64,000 nt of DNA, taken from assembly GCF_039511225.1 (NCBI RefSeq), contig NZ_CP154261.1:1736001-1800000 (forward strand), written 5' to 3'. Under the pieces are notes generated by a model, which did no database searches, was not told the DNA's origin, and was given only the letters and a program-made list of their open reading frames with translations. This stretch comes from Sphingobacterium multivorum (GTDB taxonomy: Bacteria > Bacteroidota > Bacteroidia > Sphingobacteriales > Sphingobacteriaceae). Shown here piece by piece: positions 33,501-43,100 of the stretch. A program made the translations under genes and the position numbers. The first letter of the stretch is position 1. Every line of letters begins with the position of its first letter.

Positions 33501-33636
33501 CAAGGGATATGAAAATGATGCGCTGGTAAAAAATAGAGCCGGAAATAATCAGAGCGCTAATGCGGGGGTAGGTCTCGATTTTAATTCATATCCTTCGATG
33601 CGCTCCTTTACCTTTGGTGTAAGTGCAACATTCTAA
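30538..33636 (+). CDS. SusC-like TonB-dependent transporter, ECF/FecR-linked
   Basis: 1032 residues from the ATG at 30538. An in-frame ATG at 30490 would overlap FecR and add 16 polar residues before the signal peptide, so it was not used. The signal peptide (FIALTLLSFQCLAG) leads directly into a carboxypeptidase-regulatory-like domain (INGVIKNSSGQRLAGVSIIL). The TonB-box region EDVVVIGYGKQKKSDLTG, the plug with RGANGVIIITTKRG and a barrel ending SFTFGVSATF follow. No N-terminal STN signalling domain is visible, odd for a transporter beside an ECF/FecR pair. It would import the oligosaccharide produced or recognised by this locus, with the SusD partner encoded 25 bp downstream. Confidence 0.92.
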   Translation: MVNFNLTEKPFFVFIALTLLSFQCLAGTINGVIKNSSGQRLAGVSIILKNPGSSFSTAASSASDGSFRFADVPNGKGYELTFSYIGYQSYVERNVQVSADGATTLSIILEDQVNQLEDVVVIGYGKQKKSDLTGAIASLSSNELTKGGAVSNVGQALQGKASGVVVTQNSKAPGGSTSIRIRGTNSISGSNDPLYVIDGFPTNNGININPDDIASMDILKDASATAIYGSRGANGVIIITTKRGLTDKNNITYSGYVGTQKPIVPFTFLDGKQYMNLANALYKEIQGQENQEYAVYTKSQLESDVNTDWVKETMRNGILQNHNLQFSGGGEKTKVLTSIGYFDQKGVLKTTDFNRISGRINVDQKVNDYIRTGASLSAQREKSNMQVYDGNILNSNVLYSILTYDPTVPVYNADGSFGRPPGGQGDNPLANLMSRINDVQRDKLNGNIFLEVNPIKELTLRMDAGTEITHDQLGSYLTRDSYQGGIDDGVASQADYNETHNLIDFYATYAKVFNEKHNLSVMGGYSYEKYVRNNKGINVKGFSTDLLEYNNLGMASSITGVNSAKAENLVISFFGRVNYSYADKYLLTATLRRDGSSRFSPNHRWGTFPSAAFAWKVNNEDFMKEQQLFSDLKFRLGYGQTGNDRVADYASYGLMDNGHYTFDGVTNSGGVKQNPTYPENDKLKWESTTQYNVGLDFSFFKNRLAFTLDAYYKKTNDLLIKSILPYYTGYTSGQRNLGTMNNKGLEFSVTSKNMTGAFTWETKLNLTMNRNKVSSLGGEPEQLLTSSKPMGNVSEEAYSVIRVGESLGSLFGYRYLGVIQQGENYAPQPNSKPGDPKFADVNGDGTINSADRTIIGRGYPKFNFGMTNTFAYKNFDLTAFIYGNVGNDLLNMTRMNLEWKRTTEALNRWTPTNTNTEIPRNGFYYMNYGGYINDHFIENASFLRLRNLTLGYTIPLKTKAVQSIRVYGMAENLFTISNYSGWDPEVDTKGYENDALVKNRAGNNQSANAGVGLDFNSYPSMRSFTFGVSATF

Positions 33637-33661
33637 TCGCTAATACTAAATCAGAAATGAC

Positions 33662-35230
33662 ATGAAGACGTTTAAAAATAACATAAAATATATTTTAGGG
33701 ATAGCGGGTTTATCGGCCGTTTTGAGCTTAAGCTTAAATAGCTGTACCAAGCTGGATCCAAAATTATACAGCGATCTGACAACCAAAAATGCTTATTCAA
33801 CTGAAAGCGACATCAACGCCGCTTTAACGGGAGTCTATACAAGTTTATCGCCTTATCCCGGAGATGCATATTTGTATTACGCGGGATATCTGGTAATGAT
33901 AACGGACTATGCCACGGATATGGGCTTTTCTACCGCCGCAGGGGATCCTACACGAATGAGCAACTTTACATACGATGATAATAATCGATATTTTAAATTC
34001 AATTATCAGAATATGTATCAGGTCATCAGCAATGCCAATATGCTGATTGACCGTATCGAGCGTGTCACTATTCCCGACGATCGCAAGAAGAAAATTATCG
34101 CACAGGCCAGGTTCTTACGGTCACTATCGTATATGGATCTTACCGATGCCTGGGGACCGGTGCCATTGATAACAACGGTCAAGAATCCAACGGAAAGCTA
34201 CAACGAGCCCTTGGCTGCTGTCGACAAGATCGATGCCCAAATTGCTGAAGATTGTCAGTATGCAATCGATAATTTACCGGAGAAATGGTCGGACGAGCTG
34301 GGTATTGGCCGGGCCACGAAAGGTGCAGCGCTGACCCTAATGGGAAAGATGTATATGCGTTCGCACAATTATGAAAAGGCAAAAACTTACATTGATCAGG
34401 TTCTCGCCCTACGTGATAAAGGTGTGTATACGTTGAATCCGGATTTTAAGAAAGAATGGTCCGACAATAATAAAATGGATATGGGACTAATCTTTGGCAT
34501 CTTGCATGAACCAACATTAAACGGGGGCGAGATCACCAATCACTTTGGACCGACGGACAATCCGGAAGTACCGGATAGATGGCAGTACTATGGTGTTTCC
34601 CTTGATTTCTGGCGAAAATATAGTGATCTGGATCCGCGTAAGAAGTTTTTCTATTATAATTACACCGGAAAGGCGGTACGGGATAAAAACACAAAGTATG
34701 GGTTCTTTTATATGTTACCAGCCAAAGGACAGACTACTCCGCCAAGTGATACGGTAAAATTCCTGCAAAATGTAGCGACGAAAAAGTATTCGTATGATAT
34801 GGTCAATAATTCCTATCTGGATGGCCGGACGATTCAGGTCTTTCGATTGGCGGATGTTATCTTGTGCAAGGCTGAAATTGAAAATGCATTGAACGGGCCT
34901 GCAGCAGCATTGCCTTTCATCAATGAAGTCCGGAAAAGAGCTGGAGCACCAGAATATGGTAAGCATCCAGATTTTCCAAGTCCCGCAAGTAAGGAAAGTA
35001 TGATCGATGCGCTTGTTGATGAACGTGGTTTTGAACTTGTATTTGAATACAAAAGGCGTCAGGACCTGATCCGCTTGGGACGTTATGAAAAAGTAAGTAA
35101 TGCTTATTTGAAGGGCCGGGGACTGAAAGAAAATGTGACCGAAGCAATGCGCTATTTCCCTTATCCATTGGAAGAAGCTCGCTTGCATCAAGAAATGACA
35201 ACGGCCAATCCAGCACGATTGCCTAAATAA
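33662..35230 (+). CDS. SusD-like glycan-binding lipoprotein, ECF/FecR-linked
   Basis: 522 residues with a lipoprotein signal ending SLSLNSC (Cys28). The sequence has SusD/RagB blocks: ESDINAALTGVYTSL early, QARFLRSLSYMDLTDAWGPVP, and VDERGFELVFEYKRRQDLIRLG near the end. It should form the lid over the SusC-like channel encoded upstream and bind the locus substrate. A terminator-like hairpin follows 20 bp after the stop, so the arylsulfotransferase-like gene may be transcribed at a lower level or from its own promoter. Confidence 0.92.
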   Translation: MKTFKNNIKYILGIAGLSAVLSLSLNSCTKLDPKLYSDLTTKNAYSTESDINAALTGVYTSLSPYPGDAYLYYAGYLVMITDYATDMGFSTAAGDPTRMSNFTYDDNNRYFKFNYQNMYQVISNANMLIDRIERVTIPDDRKKKIIAQARFLRSLSYMDLTDAWGPVPLITTVKNPTESYNEPLAAVDKIDAQIAEDCQYAIDNLPEKWSDELGIGRATKGAALTLMGKMYMRSHNYEKAKTYIDQVLALRDKGVYTLNPDFKKEWSDNNKMDMGLIFGILHEPTLNGGEITNHFGPTDNPEVPDRWQYYGVSLDFWRKYSDLDPRKKFFYYNYTGKAVRDKNTKYGFFYMLPAKGQTTPPSDTVKFLQNVATKKYSYDMVNNSYLDGRTIQVFRLADVILCKAEIENALNGPAAALPFINEVRKRAGAPEYGKHPDFPSPASKESMIDALVDERGFELVFEYKRRQDLIRLGRYEKVSNAYLKGRGLKENVTEAMRYFPYPLEEARLHQEMTTANPARLPK

Positions 35231-35249
35231 ACGTGATAAAGCAAATCCT

Positions 35250-35285
35250 ATGAAGCGCATTATTTCGTGTAGTGCGCTTCATTTT
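35250..35285 (+). terminator. Terminator-like hairpin after the ECF-linked SusC/SusD pair
   Basis: A perfect 10-bp stem (35250-35259 with 35273-35282) with a 13-base loop; the right arm ends in AT and is followed by TTT. The short T-run suggests partial termination. Confidence 0.75.
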
Positions 35286-35315
35286 AAAGATCAATGGCAT
35301 TGAAATTATTTACAG

Positions 35316-36800
35316 ATGAAACCAATTAAAGTAATTATCGCACTGATTGTGGTGGCAATAGTGGCGTTTGCCGCTTACTATTTTTATGCGCATCAAGTTG
35401 ATATTGAGAATATTGAAGTGAGTTCGCCTAATAATCTGCCGCTCAATGCTGCTATTCAGGTGAAACTAAATAAAGCAGAAGCCCTGTATGTAGAGTATTG
35501 GAAGGAGGGAGAACGCCAGTCTTATAAGACGACAGTTTCAAGTGCGGCTGCTCAGCATAACATACAGTTAATGACGCTTGAACCAAATACAAGTTATAAG
35601 TTTCGGGTTATTATAGATCGGATTATTCCCATAAAATCGAATGAACAATCCTTTAAAACAAGACCACAATCACCATGGATGGTGCACGACTGGATCAAGG
35701 CGGATCATCCACACGATGAAAAAGCCCTAGGTAATGGCATGGTGTTATTATGCTATCGTGGATTCCCGGGTTATATGGCCATGGTTGATGGTAAAGGAAC
35801 CATCCGATGGTATTGGCAGGACGAAAAGTTAGGGGTACGCCTTGCTTCACTGACTCCAAGGGGTACGATCCTAGCCTTATTGGCTCCGGCTAGTAAAGAT
35901 GAATTCAACAAGCCCAATCAGCCCAGCAAGAAATCAACCAATGCAAGTTATTATTTGAGAAGCGGCCGTATCGGATTTGTCGGTGGAACAGTACTTGTTG
36001 AAATTGATCTAACAGGAAAGGAAATTGCTCGTATAGATCTCGATAAAAAAGGGATTATCATGCACCATGATGTGCAGATGGATGGCAACAATAATATTGT
36101 AGGCATTGTGCGGGATTTCAGAATTGACGACCGTCCCAACCATCCAAAAGATACGCTTTGGGGGGATGCTATCCTGACGATGGATACAAAAGGCAATATC
36201 TTAAAGAAATGGTCACCTTGGGAAAAATGGGATATTCAAAAAGATAAAAAATTGGATAGCCTTAAGCATGATCGATTCCATTTGAATACCATTTCCTTCG
36301 ATCGTGACAATAATTATCTAACTTCTTCGCCCATTGAAAATCAGGTTTGGAAGATTGATGCCAAAACCGGTGATATTCTTTGGAAATTGGGTAAAGGTGG
36401 CGATTACAAATTAAAAGATGAGGAACTGTTTTATTTCCAGCATGCGCCGCATATTACAAAAACAGGTGAGCTGTTACTTTTTGACAACGGCGATTTTTCT
36501 CCGCGCGATAGTACGACAGCCAATAAACAATCACGGGCAATTGCTTTTAATCTTGATCAAAAGAATAAAACGGCAACGCTTGCGTATGCGGCTCCAATTC
36601 CGAAAAAGCAGTTTACAGCAAGAATGGGGAGTGCCTATGAATTGGATAATGGTAATTTGCTGCAGACAAGCTCGAAAACAGGCAGTGTACTGGTGACGGA
36701 TAAGACAGGGAAGGTGCTTTGGGAATTAAACGCTTATTTTATTCCTTATCGCGCTATTTACGTACCGGAGGAAACCTGGCGCAAATACAGACAAAACTAG
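35316..36800 (+). CDS. Arylsulfotransferase (ASST)-family protein
   Basis: 494 residues. An N-terminal hydrophobic segment (about 4-26, VIIALIVVAIVAFAAYYFY) acts as an uncleaved anchor or signal. A fibronectin-like beta domain (about 35-115) resembles the N-terminal domain of ASST proteins. A propeller then has repeated blades and histidines at the positions conserved in the family: His250/His251 (MHHDVQMDG), His322 (RFHLNTISFD) and His376/His379 (FQHAPHIT). Characterised bacterial ASST enzymes move sulfate from an aryl sulfate to a phenol through a sulfo-histidine, without PAPS. Whether this one does so on glycans, or has drifted to another role, cannot be told. No sulfatase gene is visible nearby. 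Confidence 0.8.
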   Translation: MKPIKVIIALIVVAIVAFAAYYFYAHQVDIENIEVSSPNNLPLNAAIQVKLNKAEALYVEYWKEGERQSYKTTVSSAAAQHNIQLMTLEPNTSYKFRVIIDRIIPIKSNEQSFKTRPQSPWMVHDWIKADHPHDEKALGNGMVLLCYRGFPGYMAMVDGKGTIRWYWQDEKLGVRLASLTPRGTILALLAPASKDEFNKPNQPSKKSTNASYYLRSGRIGFVGGTVLVEIDLTGKEIARIDLDKKGIIMHHDVQMDGNNNIVGIVRDFRIDDRPNHPKDTLWGDAILTMDTKGNILKKWSPWEKWDIQKDKKLDSLKHDRFHLNTISFDRDNNYLTSSPIENQVWKIDAKTGDILWKLGKGGDYKLKDEELFYFQHAPHITKTGELLLFDNGDFSPRDSTTANKQSRAIAFNLDQKNKTATLAYAAPIPKKQFTARMGSAYELDNGNLLQTSSKTGSVLVTDKTGKVLWELNAYFIPYRAIYVPEETWRKYRQN

Positions 36801-36962
36801 GTGAAGATGTTAGGAATAAAACTTAATTTTAAACCTCTTATTGACCAATAAAAGTAGCTGCACTACGGACCCGTTTTGGGGAAGCGGTGCCGCTTGTAAA
36901 TCGTATCAGGCTTATCGGAAAACCTGGTAAAAGACAAAATATATTGAATAAATACTATTCAC

Positions 36963-39900
36963 ATGAAAAAAAGAACAGCCTCTTATAAGCTGGCAATTAT
37001 CCTTGCCGTATCCTTATGTGCAAATTCGGCCCGAGCGCAATTGACCTATCCTCCGGAAACACAAAAGTGGGATGCAGACCAGCTGGGTAACCATCGTGCG
37101 GTGCTTCAGGTAAACACCGATCAGAAAGAGGTGCAAGTGACTATTCCCTGGCGAAATCGCTGGGTTGAAGCGAACCAGCAAGTTATTATCGTCGACAGTG
37201 CCAGTAATAAGCAGATTGCCCCCAGTTCTTATCTTTGGATGAACACGGAATCTGGTGGATTACGGTTTAAGCCAGTTTCAGGAAAGGGCGTTTACTATGT
37301 CTATTATTTACCCTATCAGATGGGGGGCCGCAGCCGCAATTATCCGGATGCAATTTATCTTAAAAATGCCGTTTCGGCTCCAGCGAAAGTTGTACAGCAG
37401 GTGGCTGGAAACTCCAAAGGAGTTACTGTTGCACGTTTTGATGCCGTCGATAAATACAATAGCAATGATCCGATGGAAATGATCGGTACAGTGGCAGAAG
37501 TCAATAGCTTTGTGCGCAGAAATGGAAATACGGCTTATTATCTTTTTCCAGAATTAAGAGAATTTCCGATTAAAATGGAAAGCAACCTTCCACAACGCTG
37601 GCTTATGAAAGGTAAATCCACGAGTAAGTTGGAAGGAAAGGGCCAGAAAGGTGAATTTTATGCCTTTCAACTTGGCTTATGGTCTCCAAAACAGGAACTC
37701 CATGACATCCAAATTTCTTTCTCGGATTTTAAAACAAATGATGGGGCGATGATTTCGGCGAATAACCTGAATTGTATCAATACCCAAGGTACTGACTATA
37801 CTGGAAAGTCAATGACATTACAGGTTGACGTACCGAAGGATAAGGTTCAGGCATTATGGTGTGGTATTCAGATACCGGAGAACATAGCAGCGGGAACTTA
37901 CCATGGTGTAGTCACGGTGAAACCTAAAAATGCAGCAGCGAAACAGGTTAACGTGGAGATACAGGTTTCAAATGCTTCAGGAGAGGTATCCAGTGTTGAT
38001 CAACCTTGGAAAATGACGCGGCTACCCTGGCTCAACTCAACATTAGCGCAAAAAAATACGGTAGTTGCACCTTATACAGCGATTGAATTAAAAGCGGATT
38101 CCACCTTACATATTTTAGGGCGCGAAGTGAAACTGCATGCGAGTGGTTTTCCAAAACAGATCAGCACGTTCTTTACGCCCGAATTGACCGAAATATCGTC
38201 CAAGGCGAATAAGCTTTTATTTGAACCACTCCATTTTCATTTCTATAACGCTTCAGATGGCAAGGAAATTCAACTTAAAGCAAGTGGGATCCAATTTCAG
38301 ACGAAAAGCGAAGGTGAATATCGCTGGACGGCCAAAAACGAATCTTCCGATCTAACGATGGAAGTCGAGGGTACATTGGAATTTGATGGTTACATGCATT
38401 ATGTTGTCAAGCTGACGGCGCTGAAGGATCTGTCTTTAAAAGATGCCACGATGCATATTCCTATGATGCCCGATAAGACGGATTATTTTATGGGACTAGG
38501 GCAAAAAGGAGGAAAGAGACCTGATCAGCTTTCCTGGAAATGGGATGTAGCACATAAAAATCAAGATGGAGGTTGGATAGGTGCTGTGGATGCTGGGCTA
38601 CAGTTTTCACTGCGCGATGAGCACTATTCGCGGCCGCTCAATACGAATTTTTATCTTCAAAAGCCTCTTGTGCTGCCGCAGTCCTGGGGTAATGAAAATA
38701 AAGGGGGGATCGATATCGGTCTGAAAGGAAAATCCGTTTTGGTCAATAGTTACAGCGGAGCCCGTGAACTGAAAAAAGGCGATGTGCTCTATTACAATTT
38801 TAATTTATTGATTACGCCTTTTCATCCGATCAATACGGAAGCACAGTGGAATGAACGGTATTATCATGCCTACAAGCCCGTCGATTCTGTTGTTGCGAGT
38901 GGTTCCAATGTGATCAATATTCACCATGGAAATGAAATAAATCCTTACATCAATTATCCATTTATTGCGACAAAAGAAATGAAGCAATATATCGATCAGG
39001 CGCATGATAAGGGGTTAAAAGTGAAGATCTATAATACAGTGCGTGAGGTATCAAATCGGGTTTATGAGCTCTATCCATTGCGTAGTCTGGGCACTGAAGT
39101 GTTTTCACCTGGAAAAGGAGGCGGATATTCCTGGTTACAGGAGCATGTGGGTAAAAATTACATCGCAGCATGGTATGTTCCCCAATTTAAAGACGCGGCG
39201 ATTATCAATAGTGGAATGAATAGGTGGCACAACTATTACGTCGAAGGCATGAATTGGTTGGTAGACCATATTGGTATTGACGGGATTTATCTGGATGATG
39301 TTGCCTTCGATCGAGTCACCATGAAAAGAATAAAGCGTGTGCTGACAAAAAATGGAAAACCAGGGCTGATCGATTTGCATTCGGCAAATCAATATAATAA
39401 AAGCGATGGGTTCAATAATAGTGCAAATTTGTATCTGGAGCATTTTCCGTATATCAATCGGCTGTGGTTTGGTGAATACTTTGACTACGAGAATAACAAA
39501 CCTGATTTTTTCCTTACCGAAGTGAGTGGCATTCCGTTTGGTTTAATGGGCGAAATGTTACAGGATGGAGGAAATCCGTGGCGGGGTATGCTTTATGGAA
39601 TGACCAATAGGATGCCTTATCAGAAATTGACGCCCGCTGACTTATGGAAGGCCTGGGACCAATTTGGCATCAAAGGAAGTAAAATGATCGGGTATTGGTC
39701 GCCAAATATTCCGGTTAAAACCGACAATGATAAGGTTCTGACAACCGTCTATAGCCGTGCCGGTAAAGCTATGGTAGCTATTGCCAGCTGGGCAGAGCGT
39801 GATGTTGCGGTAAAATTGGCTATAGATTGGGAAAAATTGGGCATTGACCCCGGAAAAGCGAAACTATCTGCACCACTCATTCCTAATTTTCAAAATGGAG

Positions 39901-39968
39901 CACAGTTTAAACCAGGGGATACAATTCCGGTAGAAAAAAATAAGGGTATTTTGTTAATTATTGAATAG
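36963..39968 (+). CDS. Large GH123-like (DUF6067/DUF4091-type) predicted glycoside hydrolase
   Basis: 1001 residues with a signal peptide ending ANSARAQ, so it is exported. The N-terminal half consists of beta-domains (VQVTIPWRNRWVEANQQVII). From about residue 640 there is a TIM-barrel-like region: EMKQYIDQAHDKGLKVKIYN, then GIDGIYLDDVAFDR with Asp778/Asp779 at a strand end, a usual place for catalytic acids, and LYLEHFPYINRLWFGEYFDYE. The C-terminal beta domain ends with KGILLIIE. The layout resembles exported GH123-related proteins, whose known members are N-acetylgalactosaminidases, but I cannot assign the substrate. It follows the ASST-like gene after 162 bp on the same strand, consistent with one polysaccharide locus. 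Confidence 0.6.
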   Translation: MKKRTASYKLAIILAVSLCANSARAQLTYPPETQKWDADQLGNHRAVLQVNTDQKEVQVTIPWRNRWVEANQQVIIVDSASNKQIAPSSYLWMNTESGGLRFKPVSGKGVYYVYYLPYQMGGRSRNYPDAIYLKNAVSAPAKVVQQVAGNSKGVTVARFDAVDKYNSNDPMEMIGTVAEVNSFVRRNGNTAYYLFPELREFPIKMESNLPQRWLMKGKSTSKLEGKGQKGEFYAFQLGLWSPKQELHDIQISFSDFKTNDGAMISANNLNCINTQGTDYTGKSMTLQVDVPKDKVQALWCGIQIPENIAAGTYHGVVTVKPKNAAAKQVNVEIQVSNASGEVSSVDQPWKMTRLPWLNSTLAQKNTVVAPYTAIELKADSTLHILGREVKLHASGFPKQISTFFTPELTEISSKANKLLFEPLHFHFYNASDGKEIQLKASGIQFQTKSEGEYRWTAKNESSDLTMEVEGTLEFDGYMHYVVKLTALKDLSLKDATMHIPMMPDKTDYFMGLGQKGGKRPDQLSWKWDVAHKNQDGGWIGAVDAGLQFSLRDEHYSRPLNTNFYLQKPLVLPQSWGNENKGGIDIGLKGKSVLVNSYSGARELKKGDVLYYNFNLLITPFHPINTEAQWNERYYHAYKPVDSVVASGSNVINIHHGNEINPYINYPFIATKEMKQYIDQAHDKGLKVKIYNTVREVSNRVYELYPLRSLGTEVFSPGKGGGYSWLQEHVGKNYIAAWYVPQFKDAAIINSGMNRWHNYYVEGMNWLVDHIGIDGIYLDDVAFDRVTMKRIKRVLTKNGKPGLIDLHSANQYNKSDGFNNSANLYLEHFPYINRLWFGEYFDYENNKPDFFLTEVSGIPFGLMGEMLQDGGNPWRGMLYGMTNRMPYQKLTPADLWKAWDQFGIKGSKMIGYWSPNIPVKTDNDKVLTTVYSRAGKAMVAIASWAERDVAVKLAIDWEKLGIDPGKAKLSAPLIPNFQNGAQFKPGDTIPVEKNKGILLIIE

Positions 39969-40138
39969 CAGCAATGTACTCGCGACAGTGAAAATTCTAT
40001 CATAGGGTCTTTGTCAATGCAAACAAATAGCCTATGGTAGACTCATTCACGTTGATTTGAAAGGACCTGACGCAATGTCCTTATTGCGGATTGCATTCGT
40101 TGGCAGACGGATATTGTATCAGGGATACTTTTGAAATT

Positions 40139-43100
40139 ATGAAATTTTTAATTAAAACACGAATGAAAAAGTGGATTATGCTCTGGGCCATGGGCAATTG
40201 CGTGCTTGGTGTTTTTGCGCAGCATCCGGCAAGGGTGTCAGAAGTTAAGAAGCGTTATACAACCTATCCATTTACGGATCCGGATCCAATAGCCTCAGCC
40301 CAAAAATTGTACCCTTATTTCCGTTTCGACGGTTTTACGAATACAGCGGTTGAAAAGGATTGGAATACCGTGATTTTGGAAAACGATTACATTCGGGTAC
40401 AGGTGATGCCCGAGATCGGAGGGAAGATTTGGTCGGCCTATGATAAAGTCAATAAACGGGACTATATTTACAACAATGGCGTTGTAAAATTTCGGGATAT
40501 TGCGATGCGGGGGCCGTGGACAAGCGGTGGTATCGAAGCTAATTATGGGATTATAGGACATACGCCCAACACCTCTACACCGGTCGATTATCTTACACGG
40601 GAGAACGTGGATGGAAGCGTAAGTTGCTTTATCCACGCTTATGATATGTTGAGCCGCAGTAACTGGACTTTAGAGATTAGACTGGAAAAGGACAAAGGTT
40701 ATTTTTCAACACGTTCTTTCTGGTCTAACGCCAATGCAGTCGAACAACCTTATTATACCTGGATGAATCTGGGCGTCGCGGCAGGACAAGATCTGAAGTT
40801 TTTGTATCCTGGAAACCACTATATAGGGCATGACGGTGATGCACATGCCTGGCCTATTGATAACCAGGGCAGAGACCTATCTAATTATAAGGAAAATGCT
40901 TTCGGCAGTTCTAAATCATACCATGTATTGGGTGCACATAGTAATGCTTTTGGGGTTTACTATAACGATCATAACTATGGCATGGCCCGTTATGCGCTCC
41001 GTGAAGATAAATTAGGGAAGAAGATATTTCTTTGGTCTCAGGCTGGAGATGGGAAGATTTGGGAGAATTTATTGACCGATGAGAGTGGGCAATATGTGGA
41101 AATCCAAAGTGGGCGCCTGTTCAATCAAAATGTTCCTTCGAGTAGCTCGACTCCGTTCAAGCAACTTGGTTTTGCTCCCTACCAAAGTGACAGCTGGACG
41201 GAATACTGGATGCCATTTGCAGGAATAGGCAAACCGAACGATATTCAACTATCGGCAGCGATCCGGATGAAACAGGAAAATGATGAGATCCTATTGGATA
41301 TTGATCCGAAGCGACCTTTGAACGATAGTATCTATGTGCTTGATAGCGTAGGTGTCGTATTAAATAGAAGTTTTATTGTGGCTAAATTGGGTGAACCTAC
41401 AAAATTCTCTTTGCAGGTAGCTGCTGTATCAAAACCGAGTTATCTTAAATTGGGACAGGATTATTTTAATCTCAGAACGGATGAATCTTGGTCAAAATTG
41501 AATAGACCCACTGTCATTTCAGCGGAAGTAAGCTCAGATACCAGTCAGACCAAGTTATTGGAGATACGTGACCTTATTCGCTTTAGGCAATATACACTCG
41601 CGGAAGTCAAATTACAAGAATTGGCTCAACAAGCGCCTAGTTCGCACGCCTATCTTGAAATGGCCAAGCTGGCCTGGTTTAAAATGAATTATCAGCAATG
41701 CTATACCTATGCCCGGCAGGCATTGGCTATGGATGCTTATGATGCTCAGGCAAATTATTACTATGGTCTAGCTGCGATCAAACTAAAAAAAGAGAATGAT
41801 GCCTTAGATGGTTTTGAAGTCGCTTCACTAACCCCGGCTTGGCGAAGTGCTTCGTATGTACAAATGGCCAAATACTATTATCGGATCAAGCAATATGATC
41901 GTTCGGAGAATTATAGCGCAAAAGCTTTGATTGCCAATCCGCTCAACATCGACGCTTTGCAGATGAGCTTGTTGGTACAACACAAAAAAGGGGACGTCAT
42001 AGATACCCTTTCCCGTCAGACCATTCTCCAATATGATCCGTTTAATGCCTTTCTCCAATTTGAAGAAAAGAAGGCCGTTTCATCCAGGCAGGAGTTTGCT
42101 TCCGAAAAACGGATGGAACTGGCAATATGGTATGCGGACCTTGGCGAGTTTGAGTCTGCGGCCGATCTGCTCAGTTCGGGGCAGAAGAATACGGAAGCCT
42201 TACTTTGGCTAGCTTGGCTGACACGATCGAACAAGTCGATCAGTCAGGGCTGGTTGACGCAGGCAGAACAAAGTAAACCCAGTTTTGTCTTTCCATTTCG
42301 GGAGGAAAGTAAGAGTGTATTCGAATGGGCAAAGGATAACAGCAAGAGCTGGACTGTCGATTATTTGTCCGCATTATTGTATCGCTTTAGGAATCAATCC
42401 CAAAAAGCAAGAGAACTCCTGTCAAGCGTGGAGCAGGAGCCAACAGATTTCGCAGCCTATTATGCATTGAAATCAAGCTTGCAAGATACAAGCCGTAATG
42501 ACCTGGCTGTACAAATGATGCAGCAGGCAACACGAGTAGATCCACAAGAATGGCGATATGGACTACATTTGGTGGAGCTCCTAAATAATAGTAAGTCTTA
42601 TGAAGAGGCTCTTCGGGTAAGTGCGGCCTATCATCGCAAATTTCCAAAAAATTATATACTAACACTGGCACATGTACGCACTTTATTGTTAGCTAAAGCT
42701 TATGTGCGCGCTGAGCAAGAATTAAGGGATGTGAACATACTTCCCTTTGAAGGAGCGACGGAAGGCCATCGGTATTATGTGCAGACCAAATTAATGTTGG
42801 CTTACCAATCTATCTTGGAGAAGAACTATAAAAAGGCAAAGTTGAAGATTGCAGAATCGAGGTTATGGCCGATAAATTTGGGCGTTGGTGAACCTTATGC
42901 CGAGGAAAAAAATGAACTGTTGGCTGACTGGCTGGAGCAGCAGGTGCAGCAAAAAGATAAGCAAGGGAATAGTGATCTTCTGAAAAAAATTGTCCACAGT
43001 AAACCATCAAAAAACAGGTATGAGCTGATGCTTCGTCAACGTGCAGAAGAGCAGTTAAAGCTGTCGAACGGGGAGGAAGCTGCTGTGAAGCGGGATGATT

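Noticed and set aside
36890-36910. AAGCGG/CCGCTT dyad as a terminator before the GH123-like gene
   Set aside because: Its loop has only two bases and no T-run follows, so it is not a credible terminator.
40091-40138. Longer start for the DUF5107-TPR gene
   Set aside because: The added residues are polar and spoil the signal sequence; the later ATG codons at 40139 or 40163 fit better. TACTTTTG at 40126-40133 could even be a promoter element.
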